NCBI GenBank assembly: GCA_016718505.1
Contig: JADKDE010000002.1
Span: 62,001 to 126,000, forward strand
Length of the DNA stretch: 64,000 nucleotides
Direction of reading: 5' to 3'
Source of the DNA: Saprospiraceae bacterium
GTDB taxonomy: Bacteria; Bacteroidota; Bacteroidia; Chitinophagales; Saprospiraceae
Below the pieces are notes generated by a model. That model was given only the letters and a program-made list of their open reading frames with translations. It had not been told where the DNA came from and did not search any database. Every line of letters starts with the position of its first letter. The first letter of the stretch is position 1. Positions 44,090 through 53,219 of the stretch are shown here, one piece after another. The position numbers were made by a program, and so were the translations under genes.

Positions 44090-44320
44090 ATGAAAACAGT
44101 ATCCTTAAAAATGGACGATTCAATATTCGGAGAAACTGAAAAAATTCTATCTAGCATTAGAATTCCGAGAAATAGATACATCAACGAAGCAATTGAACAT
44201 TATAATAAAGTACAAAAAAGGCAAATCCTAGAAAAAAGACTGCAGTCTGAATCCGAGTTAATAAGAACAGATTCTATGGATATTTTAATGGAATTTGAAA
44301 AAATTGATTATGAAGGTTAA
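44090..44320 (+). CDS. Ribbon-helix-helix antitoxin (MazE-like)
   Basis: A 76-residue protein: KTVSLKMDDSIFGETEKIL followed by IPRNRYINEAIEHYN, the strand-helix-helix pattern of RHH repressors, with an acidic C-terminus that would cap the toxin. It would bind its own operator and neutralise MazF. The toxin start overlaps its stop by 11 bases. Confidence 0.82.
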   Translation: MKTVSLKMDDSIFGETEKILSSIRIPRNRYINEAIEHYNKVQKRQILEKRLQSESELIRTDSMDILMEFEKIDYEG

Positions 44321-44663
44321 TCAATACGAAGTATGGATAGCGGATATGAATCCACAGGTTGGTACTGAAGTTGGAAAGACGAGGCCTGTCTTGATTTTAC
44401 AAACAAATTTATTAAACAAAATTCCGCATCCGTCAACAATAATTTGCCCAATCACCACAAATATTCACAAAGATTCTGAAATATTAAGAGTGCATGTAAA
44501 AAAGGGAATAGCCAATTTGAACGAGCATTGTGATATTATGATGGATCAAATCAGAGCGATTGACAATAAAAGATTGATTAAAAGAGTCGGGATTTTACCT
44601 GCTGAATTAATCGAAAAAGTAAAAGAAAATATAGCAATTATTTTGGATTTAGATTGCCCATGA
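44310..44663 (+). CDS. mazF: MazF/PemK-family toxin
   Basis: A ~117-residue endoribonuclease toxin: NQYEVWIADMNPQVGTEVGK, KTRPVLILQTN and ICPITTNIHKDSE match PemK/MazF; MDQIRAIDNKRL gives the conserved Gln/Arg stretch. Cuts mRNA at short motifs when the antitoxin is lost. ATG 44310 (MKVNQ) is preferred over 44295. Confidence 0.9.
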   Translation: MKVNQYEVWIADMNPQVGTEVGKTRPVLILQTNLLNKIPHPSTIICPITTNIHKDSEILRVHVKKGIANLNEHCDIMMDQIRAIDNKRLIKRVGILPAELIEKVKENIAIILDLDCP

Positions 44664-44811
44664 GTGTGCTTTATTTCCAATCATTGAGATTCTCACAATC
44701 ACTAATTGGATAGATTAGCTTTAGATCCGCAAGGAATTTGACTGTATTTTTTTTTTCATCCAATAATCATTAATTGTTTAGTATTTTTACTAGCATCAAA
44801 AGTTCAAAAAC

Positions 44812-45873
44812 ATGACAAAACGCATGAAACTAATTTGTTCCATATCCCTACTTGGGCTATTCTGTATCACAGTCGGTTGCGGGGGCTGTGGGGGAGTGAA
44901 GGGGCTGGTCAAGGAAAATGACACTTTAGCCCAAAATCAACAAATACCTAAAGAAGCACCTATTAAGCATTTAAGCGATTTTAGCCTAAAATCAGTTGGC
45001 TCAAGTATTACTATTGTCTTTCCTAGTGGGAAGGAAGTGAAAACCGATGATTATAATCCTATTCTAAGCCAAATTCCTAAAAAGGCTATTGAATTTGAAT
45101 ATGGCGAAGATGGGTATGGTAGAAAGGGATTTAATTATCATTATGCCATCATTGACTTCACAAAAATAGACAGAAAAACAAAGCTAAAACTAACAGCAAA
45201 CATGCATTTTGAGTTTCCTATTGATGTAGATAGTCTTTTATATGCTGATTATCGTTTTTATTTTCCTGATGACACTACTTCTGTTATGCCTGACAATCCT
45301 GAAATTCGTGAACAATTGACTATGTACGCTAGATGTTGGAAGGGCTGCCATCAAGGAGAGCAAAGTATGGAGATTATAATTGGTACTATAGGAAATCTAG
45401 CTCGATTTGATAAAAAAGGGAATAAACTTGCGGAATTTTACAGCGATCGATTTGGATATGGCGAATTTTCTAATGACCTTAAATTTTTTGGAGGTGCTGT
45501 GGGAGGCTACTATAGTGACGGAGGTGGGTTTTATAGGAAGACTAGAGCATATATATTCAATTTACAAACAAAAGAGATGGTCTTCCATAAATTGGTTAAT
45601 TATGAGGAAGATATTCAATTCTTTTATCAAAAAGAAATAAATAAATGGAGATTTCAAAATGATGTCGATAATCATGATGAGCATATTTATATTGATCCAA
45701 ATAACAAGTATCAATATAAATTTACTCTAAATGATAATTTGAAGATTAAATATTTGAAAGCAGATTCTTCTGGTTATTTTTTTAACGATGGCTCATCAAT
45801 ATTATTTGAAAAAGATTTTGAAAAGACACCATTATATAAAATATCTACCCCTTACCAATCACCTATAAAATAA
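44812..45873 (+). CDS. Lipoprotein with CGGCGGVKG start
   Basis: A 353-residue lipoprotein: lipobox VGC then GGCGGVKG, the same N-terminal signature as the lipoprotein at 41476. It is followed by a linker (KENDTLAQNQQIPKEA) and strands with polar turns (e.g. KKGNKLAEFYSDRFGYGEF), propeller-like. Intact frame. Function unknown. Placed 3' of mazEF and 5' of a truncated signal-peptide ORF with a REP-like unit. Confidence 0.7.
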   Translation: MTKRMKLICSISLLGLFCITVGCGGCGGVKGLVKENDTLAQNQQIPKEAPIKHLSDFSLKSVGSSITIVFPSGKEVKTDDYNPILSQIPKKAIEFEYGEDGYGRKGFNYHYAIIDFTKIDRKTKLKLTANMHFEFPIDVDSLLYADYRFYFPDDTTSVMPDNPEIREQLTMYARCWKGCHQGEQSMEIIIGTIGNLARFDKKGNKLAEFYSDRFGYGEFSNDLKFFGGAVGGYYSDGGGFYRKTRAYIFNLQTKEMVFHKLVNYEEDIQFFYQKEINKWRFQNDVDNHDEHIYIDPNNKYQYKFTLNDNLKIKYLKADSSGYFFNDGSSILFEKDFEKTPLYKISTPYQSPIK

Positions 45874-45875
45874 AA

Positions 45876-45992
45876 ATGAAAACAATATTTATTTTTGCTA
45901 GTTTATTACTAGCTCTCAATTCCATTGCCCCTTTGCTGGCCCAAGTCTTAAACTTGTGCCTTAATGGTTTGTTTTTTTTGGCACAAGTTTGA
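45876..45992 (+). pseudogene. Truncated signal-peptide ORF running into a REP-like unit
   Basis: ATG at 45876 opens MKTIFIFASLLLALNSIAP and reads on for 38 residues to a TGA at 45992, where the last part is simply the REP-like hairpin sequence read as codons. It looks like the start of a secreted-protein gene whose remainder was replaced by the repeat. Only two bases separate it from the lipoprotein stop. Confidence 0.5.
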
Positions 45993-46006
45993 AAACTTGC
46001 GCTAGC
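45935..46006. repeat. REP-like hairpin pair (B)
   Basis: AAACTTGTGCC (45950-45960) and GGCACAAGTTT (45980-45990) are perfect inverted copies; the outer ends are GCTGGCCCAAGT and ACTTGCGCTAGC, echoing unit A at 42531. Such units are abundant in some Bacteroidota genomes and may be moved by a REP-associated transposase, which is not in this window. Confidence 0.65.
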
Positions 46007-46079
46007 TTTTGTAATCCTTCGCACCCCACCCCCAACAATATTTAACAAAATATTAAAGGATTTCCCTCGTTTTAATTCC

Positions 46080-46087
46080 TATATTTG
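46080..46087 (+). promoter_or_regulatory. -7 box (TATATTTG) for the DUF4175 operon
   Basis: TATATTTG ends 20 bases upstream of the ATG at 46108. Confidence 0.55.
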
Positions 46088-46107
46088 TGGGTTAAGACAA
46101 TCATATC

Positions 46108-49100
46108 ATGCATCAAGATAACTATCAGATATTAATTGACAAGCTGGATCAGTTCATACGTAAGTATTACGTCAATCAATTGATTAGAGGGGCTTTATAT
46201 ACCTTGGCTACGGTGGTATTCTTGTTCGTGCTGATCAATGTGCTGGAGTATTTTTATTATTTCAATACTTCGGTGCGCAAGTTGATGTTTTATGGGTTTT
46301 TGGGTACATTTTTGGGATCCTTGTTCTACTGGGACATTTTGCCATTGATTCATTATTTTCGATTGGGGAAAGTTATTTCACACGACCAAGCGGCGACGAT
46401 TATCGGGAGCCATTTTAAAGAAGTAAAAGACAAACTCCTCAATATCCTCCAGCTCAATAGACAGTCTTATCACCTGGAACACAAGGATTTAATACTGGCG
46501 AGCATCAATCAAAAATCTTCAGAACTTCAGCCCGTACCCTTCAAATCGGCGATAGACTTGTCGAAGAATAGCAAGTACTTGAAATACGCATTGCCGCCTT
46601 TGGGCATCCTAGCTGGAATCCTTTTTTTAGCGCCGTCCTTGATCAAGGACTCAACCCAGCGGATCATCGAGAACGATAAAGTTTTCGAGAAAAAAGCACC
46701 CTTCGAGTTCGTTCTAGAGAACGATCAATTATCCATCCCACAGGGAGCCGACTTTCCTATTAAGGTGACCCTCAAGGGGAATTTACTGCCAGCGGAAGTA
46801 TTCGTGGATATGGACAATTTTCAATATAAGCTGAAAAAAATCAAAAATGACCAATACGAATATACCTTCAATAACGTTCAGCGAAATACCCAGTTCCGAC
46901 TTTTAGGTGGAGGATTTTATAGCCAACCGTATGAATTGGAGGTGATAAAACGCCCATCCATAGCTGATCTTGGGATATATCTCGACTATCCAGATTATAT
47001 CGGGAGGAGCGATGAAAATTTGCAAAATATTGGGGATCTCAACGTACCTCAAGGCACCAAAGCCCACTGGCGGATAAAAGCTGAAAATACCGAATCTTTA
47101 CTTTTTTATTTTAAAAATGACAAAAAATCTATCGGAGTCCCGCAGGGCGCAGATGGTGTATTTTCTTTTCATAAAAATTTGGTCAAAGATGACCTTTATT
47201 CGGTGCTGATTGGGAATGGAAAACTTAAAACGTTAGATTCTATACAGTACAATATTGCAGTTGTTCCAGATGCCTATCCGACCATCGGGGTGGAGAAATT
47301 TGACGATTCGACCTCAGCAAAAGTTCAGTATTTCGTAGGAAATGTCGGGGATGATTATGGAGTAAGGAATGTTAGTTTTAACTATAGAATCGAGGATGCC
47401 AAAGGTTCATTTTCAGAACATAAAAGCAGTCTCATCAAAGCTGTCAATGCCCGTGAAGGCAAATTTGAATTTGTTTTTGACGCAGATTTATATCCACTAC
47501 AGCCTGGCGAAAAGATTTCATTTTATTTTGAAGTAAATGACAATGATCAAGTGAATGGCAGCAAAAAGACTAAGTCTAGCATCATGACTTTTTCCAGAAT
47601 GTCTGAAAAAGAAGTAGAGCAAGTCGTCGAAAAGAATGAAGAATCCATCAAGAAAGACCTCGACAAGGTATTGGAAGAAGCCAAGAAAATACAAGAAAAA
47701 CTGAAGGCTTTGAGAGAAAAATTACTCCAAGAAAAAGAGGTGGATTGGAAGACCCAAAAGGAGATGGAAAAGCTTCTCGAACAACAAAAACAAGTCGAGG
47801 AAAAGATAAAAAATGCCCAAGAAAAATTCCAAGAAAATCAAAAAAATGAGAATGACCTCAACAAACAATCGGAGGATCAGCAGCAGAAAAAGGAAAATTT
47901 AGAACAGATTTTCAAACAGTTGGAAAACGACAAAACCAAGGATCTTCTTGAGAAAATCAAAGAATTGATGGAGAAATTGCAAAAGGATGATGCTATCAAA
48001 GAACTCGAAAATTCTAAGGCAGAGAGTGAAAAACAAGAGATGCAGGTGGAGAGGCTTTTGGAGCTTTACAAGAAACTAGAGGTCGAAAGCGAATATCGAG
48101 ATGCCGCAGAAAAATTAGAACAATTGGGTGAAAAACAAGAAAAGTTAGCAGATGAAACCCAGTTGAAAAAAGATGAAAATTCCAAGTTGGAAGAGCAACA
48201 AAAAGAGATAAATAAACAACTGGATCAATTGGACAAAACCCTCCAAGATCTAGAGAAGAAAAATGAAGAACTAGATCAACCGCTGCCATTGGACAAGGAC
48301 AATAAGGAGGACATGCAAGACATGAAAAACGATGCAGAAGATGGTCAAAAAGAAATCAAAGAGAATAAAAACGACAAGGCGTCCAAGTCTCAACGTAGTG
48401 CCTCTAAGAAGATGAAAGCCAAAGCCAAAAAAATGAAGGAAAGCATGGATGGGGCAGAACAAGAACAAGCAGAAGAAGATGCTCGCGCTTTGCGCCAAAT
48501 CCTTGAAAATCTGATGGCCATGTCTTTTGATCAGGAATCTTTAATCAAGAAAATTAGCACCAGCGAGGTTCAAATTAACACACCGGCTTATGTCAAGTTA
48601 ATCCAGCACCAGAATAAGCTTAAAGACGATTTTAAGTTGATCGATGATTCGCTTTCTGCACTGGCCAATCGGGTATTCCAAATCCAAGCCATGGTCACAG
48701 AAAAGGTCGGTGAGATCAACAAGCATCTTGTTACCGGTATTCAAGATCTAGAGGATAGAAGCATAGCACAAGCCTCTGACCATCAGCAGCGTATCATGAA
48801 AAATGTAAACGATTTGGCTTTGATGCTGGAGGAATCCCTATCCAATATGAACAACCCAAGTAATTCATCCAAGCCTGGTAGCAAAGCGTGTAAAAAACCA
48901 GGAAGTGGTGAAGGAAAAGGCAAGGGCAAAGGCGGTAAAGTCCCTATGGATAAGATCACCAAGGGCCAACAAAAATTGTCCGAAGAGATGAAAAAAATGG
49001 CAGAAGAGCGGAAAAAAGGAAAATCCCCAGGACAAGGCAAGGAAGGTCAAGGTAAAGAAGGTCAAGGCAAAGAAGGTGAGAAAATGAGTGGAGGCGAAGG

Positions 49101-49533
49101 TGGTTCTGCCAAAGAATTCGCCGAGATGGCCGCTAAACAAGCAGCCCTCCGCAAGGCTCTTCAAGACTTCCAAAAAGAAAAACAAGAACAAGGCAAAGGA
49201 AGTAAAGAACTCCAAAGTATCATCGACCAAATGGACAAGACTGAATATGATCTAGTCAACAAGCGATTGAATGCGGAAACGTTGAAAAGGCAGCAAGAAA
49301 TTTTGACCAAATTGCTAGACGCCGAAAGAGCCGATAGAGAGCAAGAATTCGATGAACAGCGCAAGAGCGAAGAGGCTAAAAATATACCCAAAACGCTCCC
49401 TCCTGCACTACAAGAATATATCAAAAAGAAAAACGCGGAGACCGAGTCTGTGCGATATATCAATCCAAGTCTAAAGCCATTTTACAAGCGATTGGCTGAG
49501 TCTTATTCGGATAAAATCCAAAGAAAAATATAG
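46108..49533 (+). CDS. DUF4175 family membrane protein
   Basis: A 1141-residue protein: membrane segments at about residues 25-47, 55-75 and 170-190, then strands to about residue 500 and a very long Glu/Lys/Gln coiled-coil region (about residues 500-790). A Gly/Lys-rich stretch, with GQGKEG repeats, occupies residues 915-1000, and a charged C-terminus follows. The overall architecture is DUF4175 of Bacteroidota; its role is unknown, possibly envelope-linked. Divided from the next gene by only three bases, so co-transcribed with the aminotransferase. Confidence 0.85.
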   Translation: MHQDNYQILIDKLDQFIRKYYVNQLIRGALYTLATVVFLFVLINVLEYFYYFNTSVRKLMFYGFLGTFLGSLFYWDILPLIHYFRLGKVISHDQAATIIGSHFKEVKDKLLNILQLNRQSYHLEHKDLILASINQKSSELQPVPFKSAIDLSKNSKYLKYALPPLGILAGILFLAPSLIKDSTQRIIENDKVFEKKAPFEFVLENDQLSIPQGADFPIKVTLKGNLLPAEVFVDMDNFQYKLKKIKNDQYEYTFNNVQRNTQFRLLGGGFYSQPYELEVIKRPSIADLGIYLDYPDYIGRSDENLQNIGDLNVPQGTKAHWRIKAENTESLLFYFKNDKKSIGVPQGADGVFSFHKNLVKDDLYSVLIGNGKLKTLDSIQYNIAVVPDAYPTIGVEKFDDSTSAKVQYFVGNVGDDYGVRNVSFNYRIEDAKGSFSEHKSSLIKAVNAREGKFEFVFDADLYPLQPGEKISFYFEVNDNDQVNGSKKTKSSIMTFSRMSEKEVEQVVEKNEESIKKDLDKVLEEAKKIQEKLKALREKLLQEKEVDWKTQKEMEKLLEQQKQVEEKIKNAQEKFQENQKNENDLNKQSEDQQQKKENLEQIFKQLENDKTKDLLEKIKELMEKLQKDDAIKELENSKAESEKQEMQVERLLELYKKLEVESEYRDAAEKLEQLGEKQEKLADETQLKKDENSKLEEQQKEINKQLDQLDKTLQDLEKKNEELDQPLPLDKDNKEDMQDMKNDAEDGQKEIKENKNDKASKSQRSASKKMKAKAKKMKESMDGAEQEQAEEDARALRQILENLMAMSFDQESLIKKISTSEVQINTPAYVKLIQHQNKLKDDFKLIDDSLSALANRVFQIQAMVTEKVGEINKHLVTGIQDLEDRSIAQASDHQQRIMKNVNDLALMLEESLSNMNNPSNSSKPGSKACKKPGSGEGKGKGKGGKVPMDKITKGQQKLSEEMKKMAEERKKGKSPGQGKEGQGKEGQGKEGEKMSGGEGGSAKEFAEMAAKQAALRKALQDFQKEKQEQGKGSKELQSIIDQMDKTEYDLVNKRLNAETLKRQQEILTKLLDAERADREQEFDEQRKSEEAKNIPKTLPPALQEYIKKKNAETESVRYINPSLKPFYKRLAESYSDKIQRKI

Positions 49534-49536
49534 GGC

Positions 49537-50727
49537 GTGGGTATTTCTCATCGCAATATTTTTCTGCAAAATCTAGCGCAGACCAGCGATATGCCCTTGG
49601 CACTCGAGATAGAAAGGGCCGAAGGATTGTATCTGTATGATACCGAAGGAAGAGCCTATTTGGACATGATCTCTGGCATCGGCGTGAGTGGATTGGGACA
49701 TAGACATCCAGCCATTCTGAAGGCCATCGAAACTCAATCTTCCAAGTATTTGCACACGATGGTATATGGCGAGTTTGTTCTAAGCCCGCAAGTACAATTG
49801 GCTAACCTTTTGCACCAAGTTTTACCAGCTTCACTAGACAATGTTTATTTGGTCAATAGCGGCGCAGAAGCCGTAGAGGGTGCGATGAAATTGGCCAAAA
49901 GATATACTGGCAGGTCTGAAATTATTGCTTGTAAAAATGCATACCACGGCTCTACACAAGGCGCAGCATCCTTGATGGATTCAAACTATTTTACTGGGAA
50001 ATTTCGCCCATTATTGCCCAATATCAAACATATTGAATTCAATCGAGAAGAGGATTTGGACAAAATAAGCCATGATACCGCTTGTGTGATTATGGAGACC
50101 GTACAGGCTGAGGCTGGAGTCATAGAACCCAATGAAGGGTATCTTCAGGCCGTTAGGGAGAAATGCACTGAGACGGGTACGCTGCTTATTCTTGATGAGA
50201 TTCAAGCTTCATATGGCAGAACAGGATATTTGTTTGCCTTTCAAAAATATGGGATTGTTCCTGATATTTTATTATTAGCCAAGGGCTTCGGTGGTGGACT
50301 TCCCTTGGGTGCATTTATCAGTTCTAAAAATATTATGTCTTGCTTGATGGACGAACCGATCCTAGGGCATATTACTACATTTGGAGGCAATCCATTGTGT
50401 GCGGCCACAGCTTTCGCGACACTAGATACCATCATCAAAGACGAATTGTGGGAGGGAGTAGAAAGAAAATCAAAAATACTAATCGAAGGTCTGGTTCACC
50501 AAAAAATTAAGAAAATCAACCATTGCGGTCTTTGGATGGCGATTGATTTGGGAAAATTTGAATTGGTGTTGGAGGTTGTACAAAAATGTCTTGGTGCAGG
50601 TTATTTGGTGGATTGGTTTTTATTCAATAGCCATTCGATCCGAATTTGCCCGCCGCTTACCATCGAAGAGGACGATTTGCGAAAATTTGTTGTCGATTTT
50701 CTTGCGGTTTTAGATGGTATTAATTAG
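49537..50727 (+). CDS. Class III PLP aminotransferase (acetylornithine-aminotransferase-like)
   Basis: A 396-residue PLP enzyme of fold type I: NSGAEAVEGAMKLAKRYTGR, ILDEIQASYGRTG and LLLAKGFGGGLPLGAF with the PLP lysine. GTG at 49537 is used because the FLQNLAQTSDMPLALEIERAEG block, conserved at the start of homologues, follows. Substrate could be acetylornithine, 4-aminobutyrate or another omega-amino acid. Three bases after DUF4175. Confidence 0.88.
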   Translation: MGISHRNIFLQNLAQTSDMPLALEIERAEGLYLYDTEGRAYLDMISGIGVSGLGHRHPAILKAIETQSSKYLHTMVYGEFVLSPQVQLANLLHQVLPASLDNVYLVNSGAEAVEGAMKLAKRYTGRSEIIACKNAYHGSTQGAASLMDSNYFTGKFRPLLPNIKHIEFNREEDLDKISHDTACVIMETVQAEAGVIEPNEGYLQAVREKCTETGTLLILDEIQASYGRTGYLFAFQKYGIVPDILLLAKGFGGGLPLGAFISSKNIMSCLMDEPILGHITTFGGNPLCAATAFATLDTIIKDELWEGVERKSKILIEGLVHQKIKKINHCGLWMAIDLGKFELVLEVVQKCLGAGYLVDWFLFNSHSIRICPPLTIEEDDLRKFVVDFLAVLDGIN

Positions 50728-50823
50728 GATCAATCCAGTCAAAAAGTTGTAACTTTATCACGAGTTTAAAAGAATGAGCTAGTTTTTCTTTTATATTTAG
50801 TCATCAGAATATTATTTATTTTT

Positions 50824-51771
50824 ATGAATCGGAGAGATTTTTTACACACATTTGGCATCGGTGCAGCCGTTACGGGCCTGGGAGCTTTCCCTTATGAGGC
50901 ACTTGCTGCTAGAGAAATCGTCAAGCTGACCATTTTGCATACGAATGATGTACACAGCCGTATTGACCCATTTCCGATGGACGGTGGCAGAAATCAAGGT
51001 CTTGGTGGGACAGTAAGAAGGGCTGCTCTTATAGAAAAAATCAGAAAAGAAGAAAAGAATGTGCTGCTGCTAGATTGCGGCGATATATTTCAAGGGACGC
51101 CTTACTTTAATTATTATGGTGGAGAACTAGAAATGAAATTAATGACCCAAATGGGTTATGAAGCGGCGACCTTGGGCAATCACGATTTTGATCTCGGCGT
51201 CGAAGGATTCGCAAAACAAATGAAACATGCAAATTTTCCGATTCTCAATTGCAATTATGACTTTAAAAATACAGCACTAGAGAACAAAACCATTCCTTTT
51301 AAAATTTTCACCAAAAATAACGTGCGGATTGGAGTTCTAGGCATTGGCATTGAATTGAAAGGGTTGGTTCCCAAAAAAATGTACGGGGAAACGCAATACA
51401 ATGATCCCATGATTAAGGCCAATTTTTTCGCCAAAATACTTAAGGAAGAAGAGAAATGTGACTACGTGATTTGCTTATCACATCTTGGTTATGAGTACAA
51501 GGATGATACTGAAAAAATATCTGACAAAAAGTTTGCCGCACGGTCACGCGACATCGATTTGATCCTTGGGGGGCATACGCACACATTTATGAACAGACCA
51601 GATGTAGTATATAATTTGGATAATAAACCCGTGATTATCAACCAAGTAGGTTGGGGCGGCATAATGCTGGGTAGGTTGGATGTTTATCTTTCCAAAAGAA
51701 AAGTAAAAATGAATGTTACCAGCCAGAACCAGTATCTTGGAGAAATGGTTAATGTAAGTAAACACTCGTAA
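50824..51771 (+). CDS. Metallophosphatase, 5'-nucleotidase-like, Tat exported
   Basis: A 315-residue calcineurin-fold phosphatase: twin-arginine signal RRDFLHTFGIGAAV at residues 3-16, metal sites in LHTNDVHSRID, DCGDIFQGTP, LGNHDFDLG and GGHTHTF. This is the catalytic half of UshA-type nucleotidases without the C-terminal domain, which in Bacteroidota is often a separate protein; no such gene is adjacent here. Ends flush with the next gene. Confidence 0.9.
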   Translation: MNRRDFLHTFGIGAAVTGLGAFPYEALAAREIVKLTILHTNDVHSRIDPFPMDGGRNQGLGGTVRRAALIEKIRKEEKNVLLLDCGDIFQGTPYFNYYGGELEMKLMTQMGYEAATLGNHDFDLGVEGFAKQMKHANFPILNCNYDFKNTALENKTIPFKIFTKNNVRIGVLGIGIELKGLVPKKMYGETQYNDPMIKANFFAKILKEEEKCDYVICLSHLGYEYKDDTEKISDKKFAARSRDIDLILGGHTHTFMNRPDVVYNLDNKPVIINQVGWGGIMLGRLDVYLSKRKVKMNVTSQNQYLGEMVNVSKHS

Positions 51772-53202
51772 ATGAGGATTATTTTCCTATTTTCTATTAT
51801 TTTTTCTTGGGTTAATTTGATCGTGGCTCAGCGAATTACTGTGTCCGAAGAGGTCAATCTGGACTCAGGGTGGGAGTACGAGATTATGGGAAAATACAAT
51901 GGCAATATTTTACTAGCAAAATACAATGACCAATCTTTGCATTTAAAGGCATTTGATAGCCAGATGGTTCAAGTTTGGGACAGGTCGCACCCTTTCGAAG
52001 CTAGACGTATCCTTATTCACAAAGTTATCGGCTTAAGCAAAAATATAGGGGTGATCTATAATGAAATATACAAAGATTCAACATTGCTCTTATTGCGTTG
52101 GATAAAAAGCGATGCCAATTACGAGGATACTGTGACTTTGTACACCACACACAACAAGTCAGATCTAAGAAAAGTACACATCGAAATTTCAAACAACAAG
52201 CGTTGGCTCATAGCTCATTTTCTGTTGAAAGACAAAAGTCTCGTATGTCTTCGGTATGACCTCTGGGAAAAAAAACAATCCGAAAATTTTGAGTTGAATG
52301 TTTCGGGGACTGAATTTCGAAATAATTTTAGAAAACTTCAAATTTCGGATGAAGGAACCATTTTTATTTCCTTAGAATCACAAGAGCAACTTTTTTCTAG
52401 TAACAAACCGATTTGGCAATTTTTATCCATTCCTCTCGGGAGCCCAGAAGCATTCAAACAGGAGATTCCGACCGACGAAATTTATTTTGATGAAACTTCC
52501 TTGGCGATTGACAATAAGCAGGATATACTCATAATGGCTGGGGTATTCAAAACAAGATCCTCAGATCGCTATAATCATGGCATCGCTATTTGTGTTTTAG
52601 GTCATAAAACACCTATCGTGCCTACCATACAGCTAAAGAGATTTTCCAATTGGTTGGAGCCGCATCTGAAGGATAAGCTCATCAAAGAATCCGTTCAGAA
52701 CTTTACCGAAGGGCTAGAGATTCGCGATATTTTGCCCAGACAAGACGGTGGATTTGTACTTTTGATGGAGAAAAAGGAGGAATTGACTAGACTCAATAGT
52801 ACTTATAGAGCAGATCCCTTTAGGACGAATGTCAGCACTGATTATTTTTTTGAAGACATCATCGCCGTAGGTGTCTCTCAGAGTTGTGATATAGAATGGC
52901 AAAAGTTTTTGGTAAAAAAACAATACTCATATGACGATGCGGGAATTTATTCTTCCTATGGATTGTTTAAAACTCCCCAGATTACGCGTATTTTGTATAA
53001 TGATGAAATAAAAAATGAAAATACAGTCAGTGAATATTTGCTCACAGGCAGCGGCGCTTTCCAGCGCAAAATATTGATGAGTACCGATCGTCAAGATATA
53101 AAATTACAGTTTGGGAGCTCTGTTCAAATCGACCTAAAAGAGATCATCATTCCGAGCGTTTGGAAGTCTTCACTTAAATTGGTCCAATTGAGGTACCCTT
53201 AA
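51772..53202 (+). CDS. Unknown secreted protein after the metallophosphatase
   Basis: A 476-residue protein with signal peptide (residues 1-19, ending VAQ). The rest is rich in beta strands with repeated polar turns and could be a propeller (e.g. NGNILLAKYNDQSLHLKAF, DGGFVLLMEKKEEL). I recognise no family. It begins directly after the phosphatase stop and precedes rsmB by 17 bases, so it is in the same transcript. Confidence 0.65.
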   Translation: MRIIFLFSIIFSWVNLIVAQRITVSEEVNLDSGWEYEIMGKYNGNILLAKYNDQSLHLKAFDSQMVQVWDRSHPFEARRILIHKVIGLSKNIGVIYNEIYKDSTLLLLRWIKSDANYEDTVTLYTTHNKSDLRKVHIEISNNKRWLIAHFLLKDKSLVCLRYDLWEKKQSENFELNVSGTEFRNNFRKLQISDEGTIFISLESQEQLFSSNKPIWQFLSIPLGSPEAFKQEIPTDEIYFDETSLAIDNKQDILIMAGVFKTRSSDRYNHGIAICVLGHKTPIVPTIQLKRFSNWLEPHLKDKLIKESVQNFTEGLEIRDILPRQDGGFVLLMEKKEELTRLNSTYRADPFRTNVSTDYFFEDIIAVGVSQSCDIEWQKFLVKKQYSYDDAGIYSSYGLFKTPQITRILYNDEIKNENTVSEYLLTGSGAFQRKILMSTDRQDIKLQFGSSVQIDLKEIIIPSVWKSSLKLVQLRYP

Positions 53203-53219
53203 AATTTAATCTTAATTCC

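Noticed and set aside
48014..49463. Several minus-strand ORFs inside the DUF4175 gene
   Set aside because: They are antisense of the Lys/Glu coiled-coil codons, giving Phe/Leu/Ser-rich proteins with no family features.
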